A stretch of DNA of 64,000 bases, taken from positions 70,354,926 to 70,418,925 of the forward strand of contig CM049309.1 in NCBI GenBank assembly GCA_026874595.1. The letters are read 5' to 3'. Shown here in pieces: positions 15,701 to 30,700 of this stretch (position 1 is its first letter; the number at the start of each line of letters is the position of its first letter). Both the position numbers and the translations under genes were made by a program. Source of the stretch: Sipunculus nudus. Lineage: Eukaryota; Annelida; Sipuncula; Golfingiida; Sipunculidae. The notes under the pieces are model-generated. The model was not told the DNA's origin. It saw only the letters and a list, made by a program, of their open reading frames with translations, and did not search any database.

Positions 15701-18700
15701 TATGCTCTTCAAATGTCCTGGATGACTCCTTTACAATTATCTTGTCTAGAAACCACCCAGACCCTAAAAAAGTACAAACCAAATGAATAAGCATTATTCC
15801 TAACAATATTTTCACCTGTCTACCTATAAAAAGATGTAAGTTTGATTAGCTGATATATGCAATAAAATTAATCTGTCATGGAATTATTAACAATTTATAT
15901 GTGGAATAAGACAAGACAAAACTTTTATGGCTCTGTACCTTATTTTAAATCAAAAGTTATATGATAATTTCTTTCCTGCATTTTTAAAAACACCAACAAC
16001 AGAAACAGGAATGACTGTCTAGAATATCCTTCCCTACATGAACAAGTATTATAGGCACCTGCTTGAATATTGTCAGAAAAAAAACAGAATACATCAGAAT
16101 ATTGCCAAATAAAATATCCCATCATATGTATCCAAGTACCTGCACATGAAACTGAAAAATTATCTGCATGTTCATACAAATGCCATTGCGGCATTAAATT
16201 CCAGGTTATTAAGTACTGGTCCCTGCTTGATCCACTGTTATTCCAAATGTGACATACCTGGACCTGTACCATCATGTCCGACAATAACTCGCTTCAGTTT
16301 GCCAAGAGATACTGCTTCTAGTGTGAAAGTGTCGGACTGCAATGACATAAATACACTGAAACTGAACATAACATACTGCCAAATTACTCAAATGACCGAA
16401 ATGCAAGAATGTAAAAAACCAGAACTGAGTGCTACAATTATGATGTTGAGTGATAGATTTGTCACTTCTATTTATTCCTTACAAGTTATTTTTAATTATA
16501 TCAGTATGATTACCATTTGTGTCTGATGTAAGTGTATGCAGAACACTATAAAGATATGAAAAAAATAAAATTTCATGATGTTTTCCTTACATTTTTTCAA
16601 CAATTCCAAAATATTTTTACTTCTATGTCCTTACAGGTCATGTCTTAAATTTTATGACTATTTAACGATTTTAAGTGGCATACAGACCATGACATAATAG
16701 TTTTTATATAGTACCTGGGAATGTTTATTACTGTGGTTACCTGTCCTTTCATGAAAGGTTTTGGGGCTCTCTCCCTGATCAGCTGACGGACCCCAGTGTC
16801 TCCCTTCTCTCCATAGATGGTTATGTACACATTGGATGATGTGCCAGCATTCCAAATGTCACCCGTTACCACGGTCACCTCATATTTGTTCACTACAAAC
16901 ACACAAAATACACCAAAAGGTCACTTACAAAATAGAGAATATCCTGGATACAATTCTTTTATAATTAAATGAATACCATCTGGTCTGATTAAGTTCGAGA
17001 GCTTAAAAAATAATTTATTTCCTGGATGTCAAAACAGATCATCTAAAAAAATAATGTTTTTTAAGCAAAGTTATATTTTGAATTTTGAGGCAATAAGAAT
17101 TTCAAAATTTCATTTTCAACAAGATACAAACATGATAGAGGAAGAACAAGAAACTACTAATGAGATATGTCATGTAGTTTAATAATAGTCATTTAAATTT
17201 GCTATTACTTGATTATTAAAATAGCCTTCCTTTTAAAAATTTTAAAGTTTTCAAAATGTTAAGATATTGTGTGAAAATATGCATTTATTCAGAAAAAAAC
17301 ACTTTGTATCAGGTTTAAAATAATGTATACTTTATCGGGTCTATTATGAATCTAAAACAATTTGGATTGATTTTAGATATACGGCTTTTGGTAATTATGC
17401 TACTTTAAATGCTGATATATATTTAATGCAGGGAAATAATCTTTTTTTCCTCAATTTCCTCACTTGACTTTACCAAACAGAAGCAGAAGAAGACCTGTCA
17501 CCTTGCAGTATAGCAACAAAGTATCTTCTGTACCTCTACTTGATATGAATTTGTATCAAACCTTACAGATTAGGGAAGGTTAATCAGAATGAATGTAAGT
17601 ATCTTGTATATGTCTAAATCTTTACTTTTTTTTATTTATTCTAGTTTGAGGTCAAATCCTGACACTCTTTACATTAACATAAAAGGCAATATCTTGCTTA
17701 TCTTTTGTGGTATTTTTACTAAATGTTTAACAGTTCTTACAGACAGAGATTGCTTCAGGATAGCAGTAATTAGAACTGAAAATCAATGTGCAACATGTCT
17801 AACCTCTGCAAAAGAACTCTGAAGGCCACAGGCATCAAACTTAACAACTGGGAAGCCAACCCCTCAGAATGAACAACATGGAGGCAGACAGTACAGAAAG
17901 ACCTCACCAAGTTTGAAGAGACCCTAGCTCAGCAATCCAAAGTTAAGTGGCAGAAGAGGAAAGCCAGAAGCCAGACTGACAGAACAGCATCAGAGTTCAT
18001 GTTTACTCGCTGTGAAGAACAGACTAACACACATTTGCCTTACCAGACATACAAGATGCTGTTCTAGAACATCCATCCATAGTCTTCCGAGACTGAAGGG
18101 TGCCTACTATTAGCGTTTGACCTCAGTTTGTGATAATTAATAAGTGGCAGGAGAGGATTTTAACATAGATTCTCTATCTCAAAGTGAAAATATCCTGAAA
18201 AAAACAGTGAATGGTGGCAGTGTCAGCTATACAGACCAGGGAGAGGCTGTCCATCTCTGACAGCAGGCAGCTCACGACAGATCTCCCCATCATCCTCATC
18301 ACGAGACAGCCAACGCTGGCAGCGGAACACCAGCTCTTCATCGGTGTCTTGGTCCCGCATCTGAACCTGTTAACAACCAATAATCTTTGTAAACATTCTG
18401 AAATAGCAGGAGGGTAACAATGCGAACTGCAACCTCTCGACTTCATTGTAATAAATTCTTACAATTTGAATTTGATTCCTTTTTTTTTGTTTGTGCCATC
18501 CTGAAGCCCTCGGTGTGATGTCACATTTGAAGGAGCACATTGTAATGTCAAGGCCTTTTATTTTGTATGTGCCCCAGATATTGGAGGAAGCACACAAAGA
18601 AACAAAAATTGTGGCAATAAACAGAAAGAGTGTCATTGTTCCTTTACTTGCTTAAATTAACCAACATCCATTGTGGTAAATTACTGCTTTTATAAAAAAG

Positions 18701-21700
18701 TAAGTTCAAAATATACTACTTAAATAAAGACTGAATCAAGAATTGAATTTATGGTAAAGAATCTATAATCAGAATCGATTCTAAGGCCCCTCACAATTCA
18801 CAGGCCTATAAAAGGCCAGTATTCATTAACTGTGTACACAGTGAAGCCGAAACAGTTTCATTCCATGCAGGCTGATAGACATGTCTAACAGATGTATGAT
18901 AAAGAATCAAGGATTTCAATGAAGTCTTACATAAGTTAGTGATGTTATTGTAATCACTGACCAATAGATGACTATTTAAAAGTTTCAACTGTTTTGTTTA
19001 TCACTTGTCCTCCAGAGGGCAGCAGAGTATTTACATCATGATGCTGGTACATAGCCATGCAGAAGAGACACTGTACATGTGACATCATACAGAATAATGA
19101 CATCAAATGCAAACTGCTGCCTGGTGACATTGTGTGCTAAAACATATAATGTCTCAAGACATGTTTCCTTGTATACTATATCTGACTTTATGGTGGAAAG
19201 AGTAAAAAGAGGAATACAAATTTTCATGACAAATACAATATATAATGCCTAAAACAGAATTAACGCAAATCACTTAAATAAACTGATCGCCAGGCACATT
19301 TTACAGGGTATTCCTGGGCTGCAGTGAATTAGTCATTTTGTATATTTAGTATACGTGTCTCAGGTATAGGACTGATGATTTATATGTTGTTGTTCTCACC
19401 TCATCACAGAACCAGCCAGGAAATTCTCCACTGTTATCATGAGCGATCCGAATCTTGTAAATCTCCCCAATGTTTCCTACACTGATCTGTAACATTAAAC
19501 AAAAACTGTCCTAATACCATACAAAAATAAATTTGCTGTTCTAAATTTTTTTGTTGATCATATGCACCATTTCAAGAATTGAAGGAAATTTTTGTATTTT
19601 CTAGGCAAGCTTGCAAAATTTCACAAAATGTGTCAGTTAAAAAAAAATGCCAGCTCACACCATTTTTGTTCCAAGGATAAATAGAACGATAAATGTTTGT
19701 GTGGCCCAATGATATATCTGTAATATACTAAGGTAAGATAAAATCTCTATTCATAAAATAGTGATTGATCATTTTATTAATATTTCCCAAATAAAACCTG
19801 GATGACAGGCAAAGCAAATCACTTCACTGCACTAACCAACAAGATAATTTAATCAATAATAAATTTCTTCCACTTACGTCAAATTCATCAATGTGACCCG
19901 ACTGAAATGTCTGACCATCTGCAAAGCCTAGGGGTATGGGTCCTGAGTTTCCTTTGTGTCCATAGACAGTGATTGTGACTTGTGCCTGTGTACCAGCTGA
20001 TGGAAGCTCATTTGTTGTGATAGTCACCTTCCATTTTCCTCCTAAAAGGAATAGTCAATATTTTTTTAAATACTTCCTGATACAATCTATCTGGTGAATT
20101 TCTGTATTACCTGATTTTTCTGTTAGTGATAACAGTTGGTCTGATACTGCAGCTTCCTATAGTAATATTACCCAAATAAGCCAAGTTGGACACTGGCCGA
20201 TAATTTTTGTGCACAAGGTGAGGATTTATCTTTTTCAAAAGTGGCTTAATTTCAGCTGACTTGTGGCTGGATGAGAACTGTCCAGTGTCTATCGACTTGT
20301 TTATAATATCCTGCATATAACCTGAAAGGAAAGTTATAAGTTGTTTAAACAGGACACATACATAGGGTGCATTTGTTTTATATGAGTCTTATCACTACCC
20401 ACAAGTTCTCAAAGAACAACACATGAGTGGACATGAACTGACTCCCCATTTTTTTTTTTTGGGGGGGGGGGGGGTGGCCAAGGGTTCTGATGTAATTGCA
20501 GAAAACCATAAATGAATTTAAGTGTTACATACACTGGTTGTGCTGCCATTCTGACATTAGTGTTTGATTCCTGATGTTTATTTTATACATGCACTGGTGA
20601 CCAAACAACTCCACTCTCTATCAAACGCACCCTTCAATTAATAGTCCTCATGAAAATTATTTCAATTTGCAATGTACATATTATACAAAATAATTTGAAT
20701 ATAATTCAGCAGATAAGTGGATCAGAGGGATTCAGTCAGATTCTTCAGTTGATCCAGAATTTTTTGGCAAAGACATTATTGCTCTCAGACCTTGGTCAAT
20801 TTCAATATACATAATATGTTGCTTTATTAAGATACTGACTCTTTCATTTCCATGTCCTCCAAATAGAAATATTTGATACATAACACAAAGAATAAACAAT
20901 CCCATAAACATTTCAAGCTGGTAGCCAGATGTCTTATAAATCGTGCCCAGATGGAGGTAAGTGTATCAACATAAACCATTGTTTCTGCTTGTTTTGCACA
21001 TGGTGGTAACATTTAACTAGGAAAAAAAATTTCTATGATGTTCTTATATTCAATGAAAATGACAGCTAGGTTTATGAAAGAGGTCAATGGGGATCCTTAA
21101 AACTGTGGTAGATATAATTTTTATTAATTGGTATCATCATGCATAATCTTTACCTTTGAAATTCATTTTTTTTTATTTTATCTCAAGCCTGAGTACTCTA
21201 CAATGCAAACCTTATCACCAAATTTGCAATTCTCCTTTATTTTCTTGAATGAATTTACAAATAAAATTCAAAGGATCAACAAATCTCGCCAATAGTTGCC
21301 TCACATTTAAAATGAACAACACTTGAAACTACATTAGTAAGGACTTTTGCTTTTACTATAAACACATACCTGTTAAAAACAAAACACAGGTGACCACAAC
21401 TCCCTGCAAAATTTACAGTAACCATACCTGATAAATATGTACCAGACTGCCAAAACCTTCACAACAAGGTCTTCAGATTTTGCTGAGAAAAAAAACCTGA
21501 GTTTTCCTATTGGTGTCTAAATTTCATTGCATTTTATTTTGACCTATTTCAGGTCTGATATATCTTCAGAGTTGTTACAACAAACAGAAGTTGAAGTGAA
21601 CTTTGTGAAAATTATAATGTAGGATCCCAGAAGTTTATAACAATAATATTCCCTTATTTTCCTCTCAGTTTCCCTATGATGAATTTTCAAATTCCCAGGA

Positions 21701-24700
21701 TAATTTTTGGACCTTTATAAATAGAAAAGACACAACTGTCAATCATCCAGTGCTCAGCAGCATTTAAACAAGACATCAAATGTAATATAATGACCTATTT
21801 TTCTTCCCTTAGTTACCTGATTTCAGCAATTTTTCTCAAATTTCCTGACTTTTCCTTTGCCAGAGAAAAGGGAATCTGTGATTTACTTGGTTTTCCTGAT
21901 TACCATGAAAGCCGGTAACCCTGAATTAAACACCAGTACCGATAGCCTATGTTATGTACTTAAATGTACATGAGTATATCCTTAAGGCAGCAAAACTGTC
22001 AAAAGCTCCTGTGTCTATAATCTATCCAAAAGTTATTTTATAATCATTATAGACCCCATAAATTATACATTATTTTAAACCTGATACAGTGTTCCTTCTG
22101 ATGGTACTACACATATTGTTGATCTTTTCATTTATTATAATTATATCTTGTAAGTTTAAAAAAAATTAAAAGGTACACTATTTAAGCACCAAGTAACAGT
22201 AAGCCACCTTTCAAAGGACAAATATCATATGAAAATGAATGAAAATGTGAAAAAAATATGTATATCATCAGAAGGAACACTGTACCAGATTTAGAATAAT
22301 GTATACTTTATGGTTCTAATATGAAGATGAAACAACTGTTTGACTGATTTTAGGTATAAGGGTATCTGCCAGTCCTGCTACCTTAAACACATGTAGGGTC
22401 CATTAACATAGATCGAGCTCTACTAATGGCACTTATGATAGCCACTCCAGCCAATCATCGAGTGGATATTTTTTTGGACAAGAGACAAAACACAACTCAT
22501 GGACCACTTTCTCTTTTGAGTCAATCAAATACAAAGACTTTTCCCTGATTTCTCTGACTTTTCCTTTTACGTGGCAACCCTGTATACACAGAGTTCTCTA
22601 AAACGATATGTTAACCATATAAAAAATTCTTGTAAAAACAAAATGGAAATTTTTTTTTTAATATGGCCACATCTGCCATGGAGAACAGTGTATACAATGC
22701 AAGATCAAGAATCAATGAGTTTCATAAGCTGCAGATCAGGATTATAATGCCTCTCCATCCCTTTGCACTGGGCTGAATAGTAGCTGGCTAATTGTCTCTG
22801 CCAGAAACATGGATGTCTGACAACCAATATCTTTATGCAGACATGATAAAATAAATGGAAATGGTTGCAAGGACATTAGCATAATGGTTCTGTTAAAAAA
22901 GTGAACAGTATCACTGTTAGATTTTATTAATCAAAACCAAGTTGCTTATTAATATACAATGTGCCATACAGTAAATTTTAGGCTTATTTTTTTAATTATT
23001 CACTAGCTCTCCATGTATTGTAGCTGGCTCTGTATTTACAGGGAGTGAAAAGTTGATTGAGCAGAAAGACCTTTGGAACTGACACTTGTGATAGCTCATG
23101 CAATGCCTTCACCTGGTAACACAGTCAGTGTTCTGTTCTATTACTGTTATTGCATGTTACATTATTCAAAATGCTGAGATTAATCCAGGAGTGACATAAA
23201 AGTAGCATGTATAGCTTGTAACATACATTTTGACTTGTTTGTGTAATAAATCACTATGTAGGCAAATAATAAGGAAATTTAAGTCTTTGGATTAAAAAAA
23301 GCTTCCAAATGTAGTTGTTTGCATGGTTTTCTTTTTTTGGTGGTTTTCAGAAACAACCTAGTGAATCAAGGTTATCAGTATGGTCATATTATTTAAAAGG
23401 GACAGAAACCTCCTTGTGAATCAAGGTAATCAATATGGTCATATTATTTAAAAGGGACAGAAACCTCCTTGTGAATCAAGGTAATCAATATTGTCATATT
23501 ATTTAAAAGGGACAGAAACCACCTAGTGAATCAAAGTTATCAATATGGTCATATTATTTAAAAGGGACAGAAACCTCCTTGTGAATCAAGGTAATCAATA
23601 TGGTCATATTATTTAAAAGGGACAGAAACCTCCTTGTGAATCAAGGTAATCAATATGGTCATATTATTTAAAAGGGACAGAAACCACCTAGTGAATCAAA
23701 GTTATCAATATGGTCATATTATTTAAAAGGGACAGAAACCTCCTTGTGAATCAAGGTAATCAATATGGTCATATTATTTAAAAGGGACAGAAACCTCCTT
23801 GTGAATCAAGGTAATCAATATGGTCATATTATTTAAAAGGGACAGAAACCTCCTTGTGAATCAAGGTAATCAATATGGTCATATTATTTAAAAGGGACAG
23901 AAACCACCTAGTGAATCAAAGTTATCAATATGGTCATGTAATTTAAAAGGGACAGAAACCTCCTTGTGAATTAAAGTTATCAATTTGGTCATATTTTTTA
24001 AAAAGGACATAAACCACCTTGAGAATCAAAGTTATCAATATGGTTATATTATTTATAAGGGACAGAAAAAACCTTGTGAAACAAAGTTATCAATATGGTC
24101 ATGTTAATTCCAAGGGACAGAAACCACCTACTGAATCAAAGTTATCAATATGGTCATATTATTTAACAGGGACAGAAAGCTTGATAATCAAAGTTATCAA
24201 TATGGTCATGTTATTTCCAAGGGACAGAAACCACCTTGTGAATCAAGGTAATCAATATGGTCATATTATTCAAAAGGGACAAAAACCTTGTTAATCAAAG
24301 TTATCAATAGGGTCATATTATTTAAAAAGGACATAAACCACCTTGAGAATCAAAGTTATTAATATGGTCATATTATTTTTAAATGACAGAAACCACCTAC
24401 TGAATCAAAGTTATCAATATGGTCATATTATTTAAAAGGGACAGAAACCTTGAGAATCAAAGTTATCAATATGGTCATATTACTTAAAAGGGACAGAAAA
24501 CACCTTATGAATCAAAGTTATCAATATGGTCATATTATTTAAAAGGGACAAAAACCTTGTGAATCAAAGTTATCAATAGGGTCACATTATTTAAAAAGGA
24601 CATAAACCACCTTGAGAATCAAAGTTATCAATATGGTTATATTATTTATAAGGGACAGAAACCACCTTGAGAATCAAAGTTATCAATATGGTCATATTAT

Positions 24701-27700
24701 TACCAAGGGACAGAAACCACCTACTGAATCAAAGTTATCAATATGGTCATATTATTTAAAAGGGACAGAAACCTCCTTGTGAATCAAAGTTATCAATATG
24801 GTCATATTATTTTTAAATGACAGAAACCACCTACTGAATCAAAGTAATCAATATGGTCATATTATTTAAAAGGGACAAAAACCTTGTGAATCAAAGTTAT
24901 CAATAGGGTCATATTATTTAAAAGGGACAGAAACAACCTTGTTAAACAGAGCTATCAATGTGGTCACGTTATTTCTGAGGGACAGAAACCACCTTGAGAA
25001 TCAAAGTTATCAATATGGTCATATTATTCAAAAGGGACAGAAACCTTGTGAATCAAAGTTATCAATATGGTCATGTAATTTAAAAGGGAAAAAACCATGT
25101 GAATTAAAGTTATCAATTTGGTCATATTTTTCAAAAAGGACATAAACCACCTTGAGAATCAAAGTTATCAATATGGTTATATTATTTATAAGGGACAGAA
25201 AAAACCTTGTGAAACAAAGTTATCAATATGGTCATGTTAATTCCAAGGGACAGAAACCACCTACTGAATCAAAGTTATCAATATGGTCATATTATTTAAC
25301 AGGGACAGAAAGCTTGATAATCAAAGTTATCAATATGGTCATGTTATTTCCAAGGGACAGAAACCACCTAGTGAATCAAAGTTATCAATATGTTCATATT
25401 ATTTAAAAGGGACAGAAACCACCTACTGAATCAAAGTTATCAATATGGGCATGTTATTTAAAAGGGACAGAAACCTTGTGAATCAAAGTTATCAATATGA
25501 TCATATTATTTAAAAGGGACAAAAAACAACTTGTGAATCAAAGTTATCAATATGGTCATATTATTTCCAAGGGACAGAAACCACCTACTGAATCAAAGTA
25601 ATCAATATGGTCATATTATTTCCAAGGGACAGAAACCACCTACTGAATCAAAGTTATCAATATGGTCATATAATTTAAAAGGGAGAGAAACCTGGAGAAT
25701 CAAAGTTATCAATAGGGTCATATTATTTAAAAGGGAAAAAACCATGTGAATTAAAGTTATCAATTTGGTCATATTATTTAACAAGGCCTACAGGCCTAAT
25801 GCGAACCTGTGCATATGGATATACACCAGGTATAACGCTTCAGTGCTGAACCACTACTTTTCATATATATGAACAATGCAAGTTATAAACATTTTGAACA
25901 AGAAACAATACACAAACATCACTGCTGAAATTCTGGCATGGGTGCACACAACCCAAAAATTATTGTAGGTGGCACCACCAGTCTTGTATACAACAAAGCT
26001 ATTTGACATGAACACATATGCCCAATTTCAGGCTGATATATCAAATTTTTCTGTAGAATTAAGCAGGCAAATACACTTTGCAAAAGTCATTGTAGATGGC
26101 GACACCTGTCTTGTGAACGAGAAAGCCATAAAAACACATAGACAGGTCATAATATCAGGCCAATACATCAAACTTACCTTGAGTCTGATGCACGGGGCTG
26201 ACCAGGCTTTGGTGAGAAAGGCTGTTGCCCCGAGTGTACTGTGACAAATTACTGGCTCAGGCTACTGCACTGAGTGAACTCTTGACCTGCACCTGGCTAG
26301 ACTGAGTGAATTTTTTACCTGTACCTGGCTGCACTGAGTGAACTCTTGACCTTTTGCATAATCTGAAACAGTTGGCAGTCTGCCACAGCTATAAATAAAT
26401 CCAGGCTGACCTTTTGCCTATTGCCAAATCTAAAATAGTAGCCACACAATTGCATAAGCTCACAGATTGGCTCCATATGCAGCCCTGAGGGGCATGACAC
26501 CCATGAGGTGATCACATGATACTCATCAGGTGATAACATGCTACCCATGAGATGATCACATGCTGCCCATGAGGGGATCACATGCCTTGTGCTTGGCTGC
26601 ACTGACTGAACTGTTGACCTATATTTGGCTGCACTGAATGAACTCTTGATCTGTTGCCAAATCTGAAACAGTTGGCAGTTTCTCAACCTATTCAAGAAAC
26701 GTACACAATCTTGGCCTGTTATGTAACTCTGCTAAAATTTATCCAACACAAACCATTTGAACAAACTTGAAAGGGCTCGCCTCTGGGATCTTTTCTGTAA
26801 AATTTTGACAATTTGGCTGGACTGTTTACAAGAAGAAGACTTTTACAAGTTTTTTTCAGCTTTTTCCTTGTAAAATCTAAGTAAATGCAGATAGCAAAAA
26901 TAAGATAAATCCATCAACATTTGATATGTGACAGATAATTGCATAACATTTTGGGATGGTAGCTACTGCTATTCCTGAGAAATTATGAGTTAGTGTACAG
27001 ATGATATGTAATATCATAAATCTACATTTTTTAAAAGCTTTTAAAATATCATAAATCTACATTTTTTAAAAGCTTTTAAAAACATTCTTGTCAATATTTT
27101 CCATAGATAACCTGAAATCTAAATGTCTAGAGGCATGATGTAATGGATGCTGATAAACTGGTGCTAGGCTAGATGTATCTGCTTCACAAAGCTAACATAT
27201 TTGGTAAAATGACTCAATTCAATCTTTATAATTCAGCCCAATTCATTTTTGGAACCATAAAAGACAATTATTATAAGAATGATTCAGGGAATTATTCTTG
27301 CAAAATATTACACAAAGTGGCCTCAGTATCATCATCAGTCGAAAAAGTTTTGTAGGTTTATAACTCATATGGGAAAATACAACAAAATGGCAAAGTTCAG
27401 CTTCCCATAACTCAGCCAAAAATCACTGAACCAAAACCATTTGTACAAAATTGAATTATCAACATCTCAGGATAATTAATGTGTGAGATTTAAGAATTTA
27501 GCCCAGTGGTTTTTGAGAAGAAGATTTTTGTAGCCACTTAGCTTAAATGGGGAGTTATGGCATATGACTAGATTCAGCTTCCCATAACTTAGCTAAAAGT
27601 CACTGAACTGAGACCATTTGAACAAACTTCAGAAAGCACTACCCTAGGATCATTTCTGTGCGATATTAAACAATTTGGCCATTTCTTTTCAGAGAAGAAG

Positions 27701-30700
27701 TTATTTGTAGCTGTCAGTGTGATACGGGCACTACTGACCCCGTACAAAGAAGGCCGATGCAGGTGGCGCCACCAATACCTCAATTTCAGATATGACTCAT
27801 TTGACCAACATTGGCATAAAATTTGGTGATGATAGCTCCAGCTGTTTCTGAGATTTAAATTTTAATATGCTTTTTTGCACAGTTAACAAAGTTCAACCTC
27901 CTGTAACTCAGCCAAAAATCTCCGAACTGGAACCATTTGAACAAACTTGAGAAAGATTGTTCCAGGGATCATTTCTGTGAAATATTGGACAATTTGGCTG
28001 GACAGTTTCAGAGAAGAAGATTTTTAAAGTTTTTTTAGCTTTTTCCCTATAAAATCTCAGAAAATGCAGTTAGAAAAAAAATCGGATATAGTTTTTTTAA
28101 CGACTAAATATTTGCAAAAAATTTGGTGATGCTAGCTCCTGCCGTTTTTGAGATAGCTATGGTTAACGTACAAACGACGCACGACGCACGACACACGACG
28201 CCGCACCATCGCATAAGCTCACAGGTTCGCTAAAAAGGACATAAACCACCTTGAGAATCAGAGTTATCAATATGGTTAAATTATTTATAAGGGACAGAAA
28301 AAACCTTGTGAAACAAAGTTATCAATATTGTCATGTTATTTCCAAAGGACAGAAACCACCCAGTGAATCAAAGTTATCAATATGGTCATATTATTTAAAA
28401 GGAACAGAAAGCTTGATAATCAAAGTTATCAATATGGTCATGTTATTTAAAAGGGACAGAAACCACCTACTGAATCAAAGTTATCAATATGGTCATATTA
28501 TTTAAAAGGGACAGAAACCTTGTGAATTAAAGTAATCAATTTGGTCATATTATTTAACTAGAATATCAGCAGAAGCTGACAAAAGCCCTCAGCCAAAGGA
28601 ACAGTATTTATCAGTGGTAACAGTAACAAGTACAAAATATTTGTTCTCTCATGGATGTTCATCTGTACATGTCTCAGTTATAAATTTAAACTGGAGAGGT
28701 ATGTACCATGTTTCAATACAATCCACCAAATGCTTTTAGAAGATATCCTGCTCACAAAGCCAAAGTTGAAAAATCCGATAAAAAATCATTACAAATCAGG
28801 AATTGTAGGTGGTGCCCCCAAACTTGTGCAGCAAATACAGACCATCAGTCCCAATGAACATAGAAAGTTCTGTGAAAATCCATCCAATGGTTCCTGAGAA
28901 TTAAGCTTCTAAGTGTTTTTCTATAATCAGCTCTAATGGGTAGATAATAGGTCAAGGTAACCCATCTTTGAACTTGACCGAGATATTGTCGATATACATC
29001 TTCACTGAAGAAATAAAATTCCTATGGTGAATCCTTTTAGAGATATCCTGCTCACATGGCAAAATTGAAAAATCTGATAAAAATTCATTAAAAATCAGAA
29101 ATTGTAGGTGGCGCCACCAAACTTGTCCAGCAGGTACAGACCATCAGTCCAAATGATCATAGTATGTTTTGTGAAAATCCACCCAATGGTTCCTGAAGAA
29201 ATAAAATTCCTATGGTGAATCCTTTTAGAGATATCCTGCTCACAAGGTAAAAGTTAACAGACGCCGGATGAACGGAAGGACGGACACGGACAGACAGCTT
29301 GGGTGACGACAATAGCCTATCAGCATAAGGGCTGAGGGCTAAAAAGGACAGAAACCACCTAGAGAATCAAAGTTATCAATATGGTTAAATTATTTATAAG
29401 GGACAGAAACATCCTTGGGAAACAAAGTTACCAATATGGTCATGTTATTTCCAAGGGACAGAAACCACCTAGTGAATCAAAGTAACCAATATGTTAATAT
29501 TATTTTAAAGGGACAGAAACCTTGTGAATCTAAGTAATCAATATAGGCATGTTATTTAAAAGGAACAGAAAGCTTGATAATCAAAGTTATCAATATGGGC
29601 TGTTATTTAAAAGGGAAAGAAACCTTGTGAATCAAAGTTATCAATATGGTCATGTTATTTAAAAGGGACAGAAACCTTGGGAATCAAAGTTATCAAAATG
29701 GGCATGTTATTTAAAAGGAACAGAACGCTTGTGAATCAAAGTTATCAGTATGGGCATGTTATTTAAAAGGGACAGACACCTTGAGAATCTAAGTTATCAA
29801 TAAGGGCATGTTATTTAAAAGGGAAAGAAACCGTGTGAATCAAAGTTATCAATATGGGCATGTTATTTACAAGGGAAAGAAACCTTGTGAATCAAAGTTA
29901 TCAATATGGGCATGTTATTTAAAAGGGACAGACACCTTGAGAATCAAAGTTATCAATAAGGGCATGTTATTTAAAAGGGAAAGAAACCGTGTGAATCAAA
30001 GTTATCAATATGTTCATATTATTTAAAAGGGACAGAAACCTTGTGAATCAAAGTAATCAATATGGTCATATTATTTAAAAGGGACATGTCACATGATACA
30101 GTGTTCTTTCATATTGTTGATCTTTTCATTTAACATGATTTTGTAGATTTAAAAAAGTTAAATTTTTAAAAGGTAAAATATTTAAAGCACATAGTGACAG
30201 TAAGCCATTTTCAGTGGACAAATATCATATGAAAATAACTGAAAATGTCAAAAATTTGTATACCATCGGAAGGAACACTGTACTAGATTTAGAACAATGT
30301 ATACTTCATGGTTCTAATATGATATTAAAACAACTTTTGAACTGAATTTAGTTATACATGTCCTGCAACCTCAAACACATGTATGGTCCATTAACATAGC
30401 CACTAATGGCCATTATGACAGCCACTCAGACAATCATTGAGTGAATATTATTTTGGAGACTAAAGGTAACACATGTACCACCTTCTCTTTAGCGTCAATC
30501 AAATACAAAGACTTTTCCCTGATTTCTGACCTTCCCTGTTGCCTGGCAACCCTGTATACATAAAGTTCTCTAATACGATATGTCAACTGTATAAAAAAAA
30601 TCTTGTAAAAACCAAATGGAAAAAAAAGGGGAAAAAATGGCCACATCTGCCATGGAGAAAAGTGTATACAATGCAACAAGGGGGTACAAGATCTAGAATC

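Larger units (their letters stand above)
25783..28232. mobile_element. 2.4-kb transposon-like insertion in the minisatellite
   Basis: It begins AAGGCCTACAGGCCTAATGC and ends CACAGGTTCGCTAAAAA. The inverted pair GCGAACCTGTG (25801-25811) and CACAGGTTCGC (28220-28230) lies near the ends. The same two ends bound 61,034-62,902. No transposase frame is visible, so it is non-autonomous. The GCTAA end and inset inverted repeats recall Helitron/Helentron-type elements, but this is inference. Confidence 0.65.

Noticed and set aside
23345-30085. Regular direct repeats that look like a CRISPR array, and ORFs of 60-91 codons inside them
   Set aside because: Units are repeated end to end with no unique spacers, in a eukaryotic intron, and the peptides are just the repeat unit read in frame.
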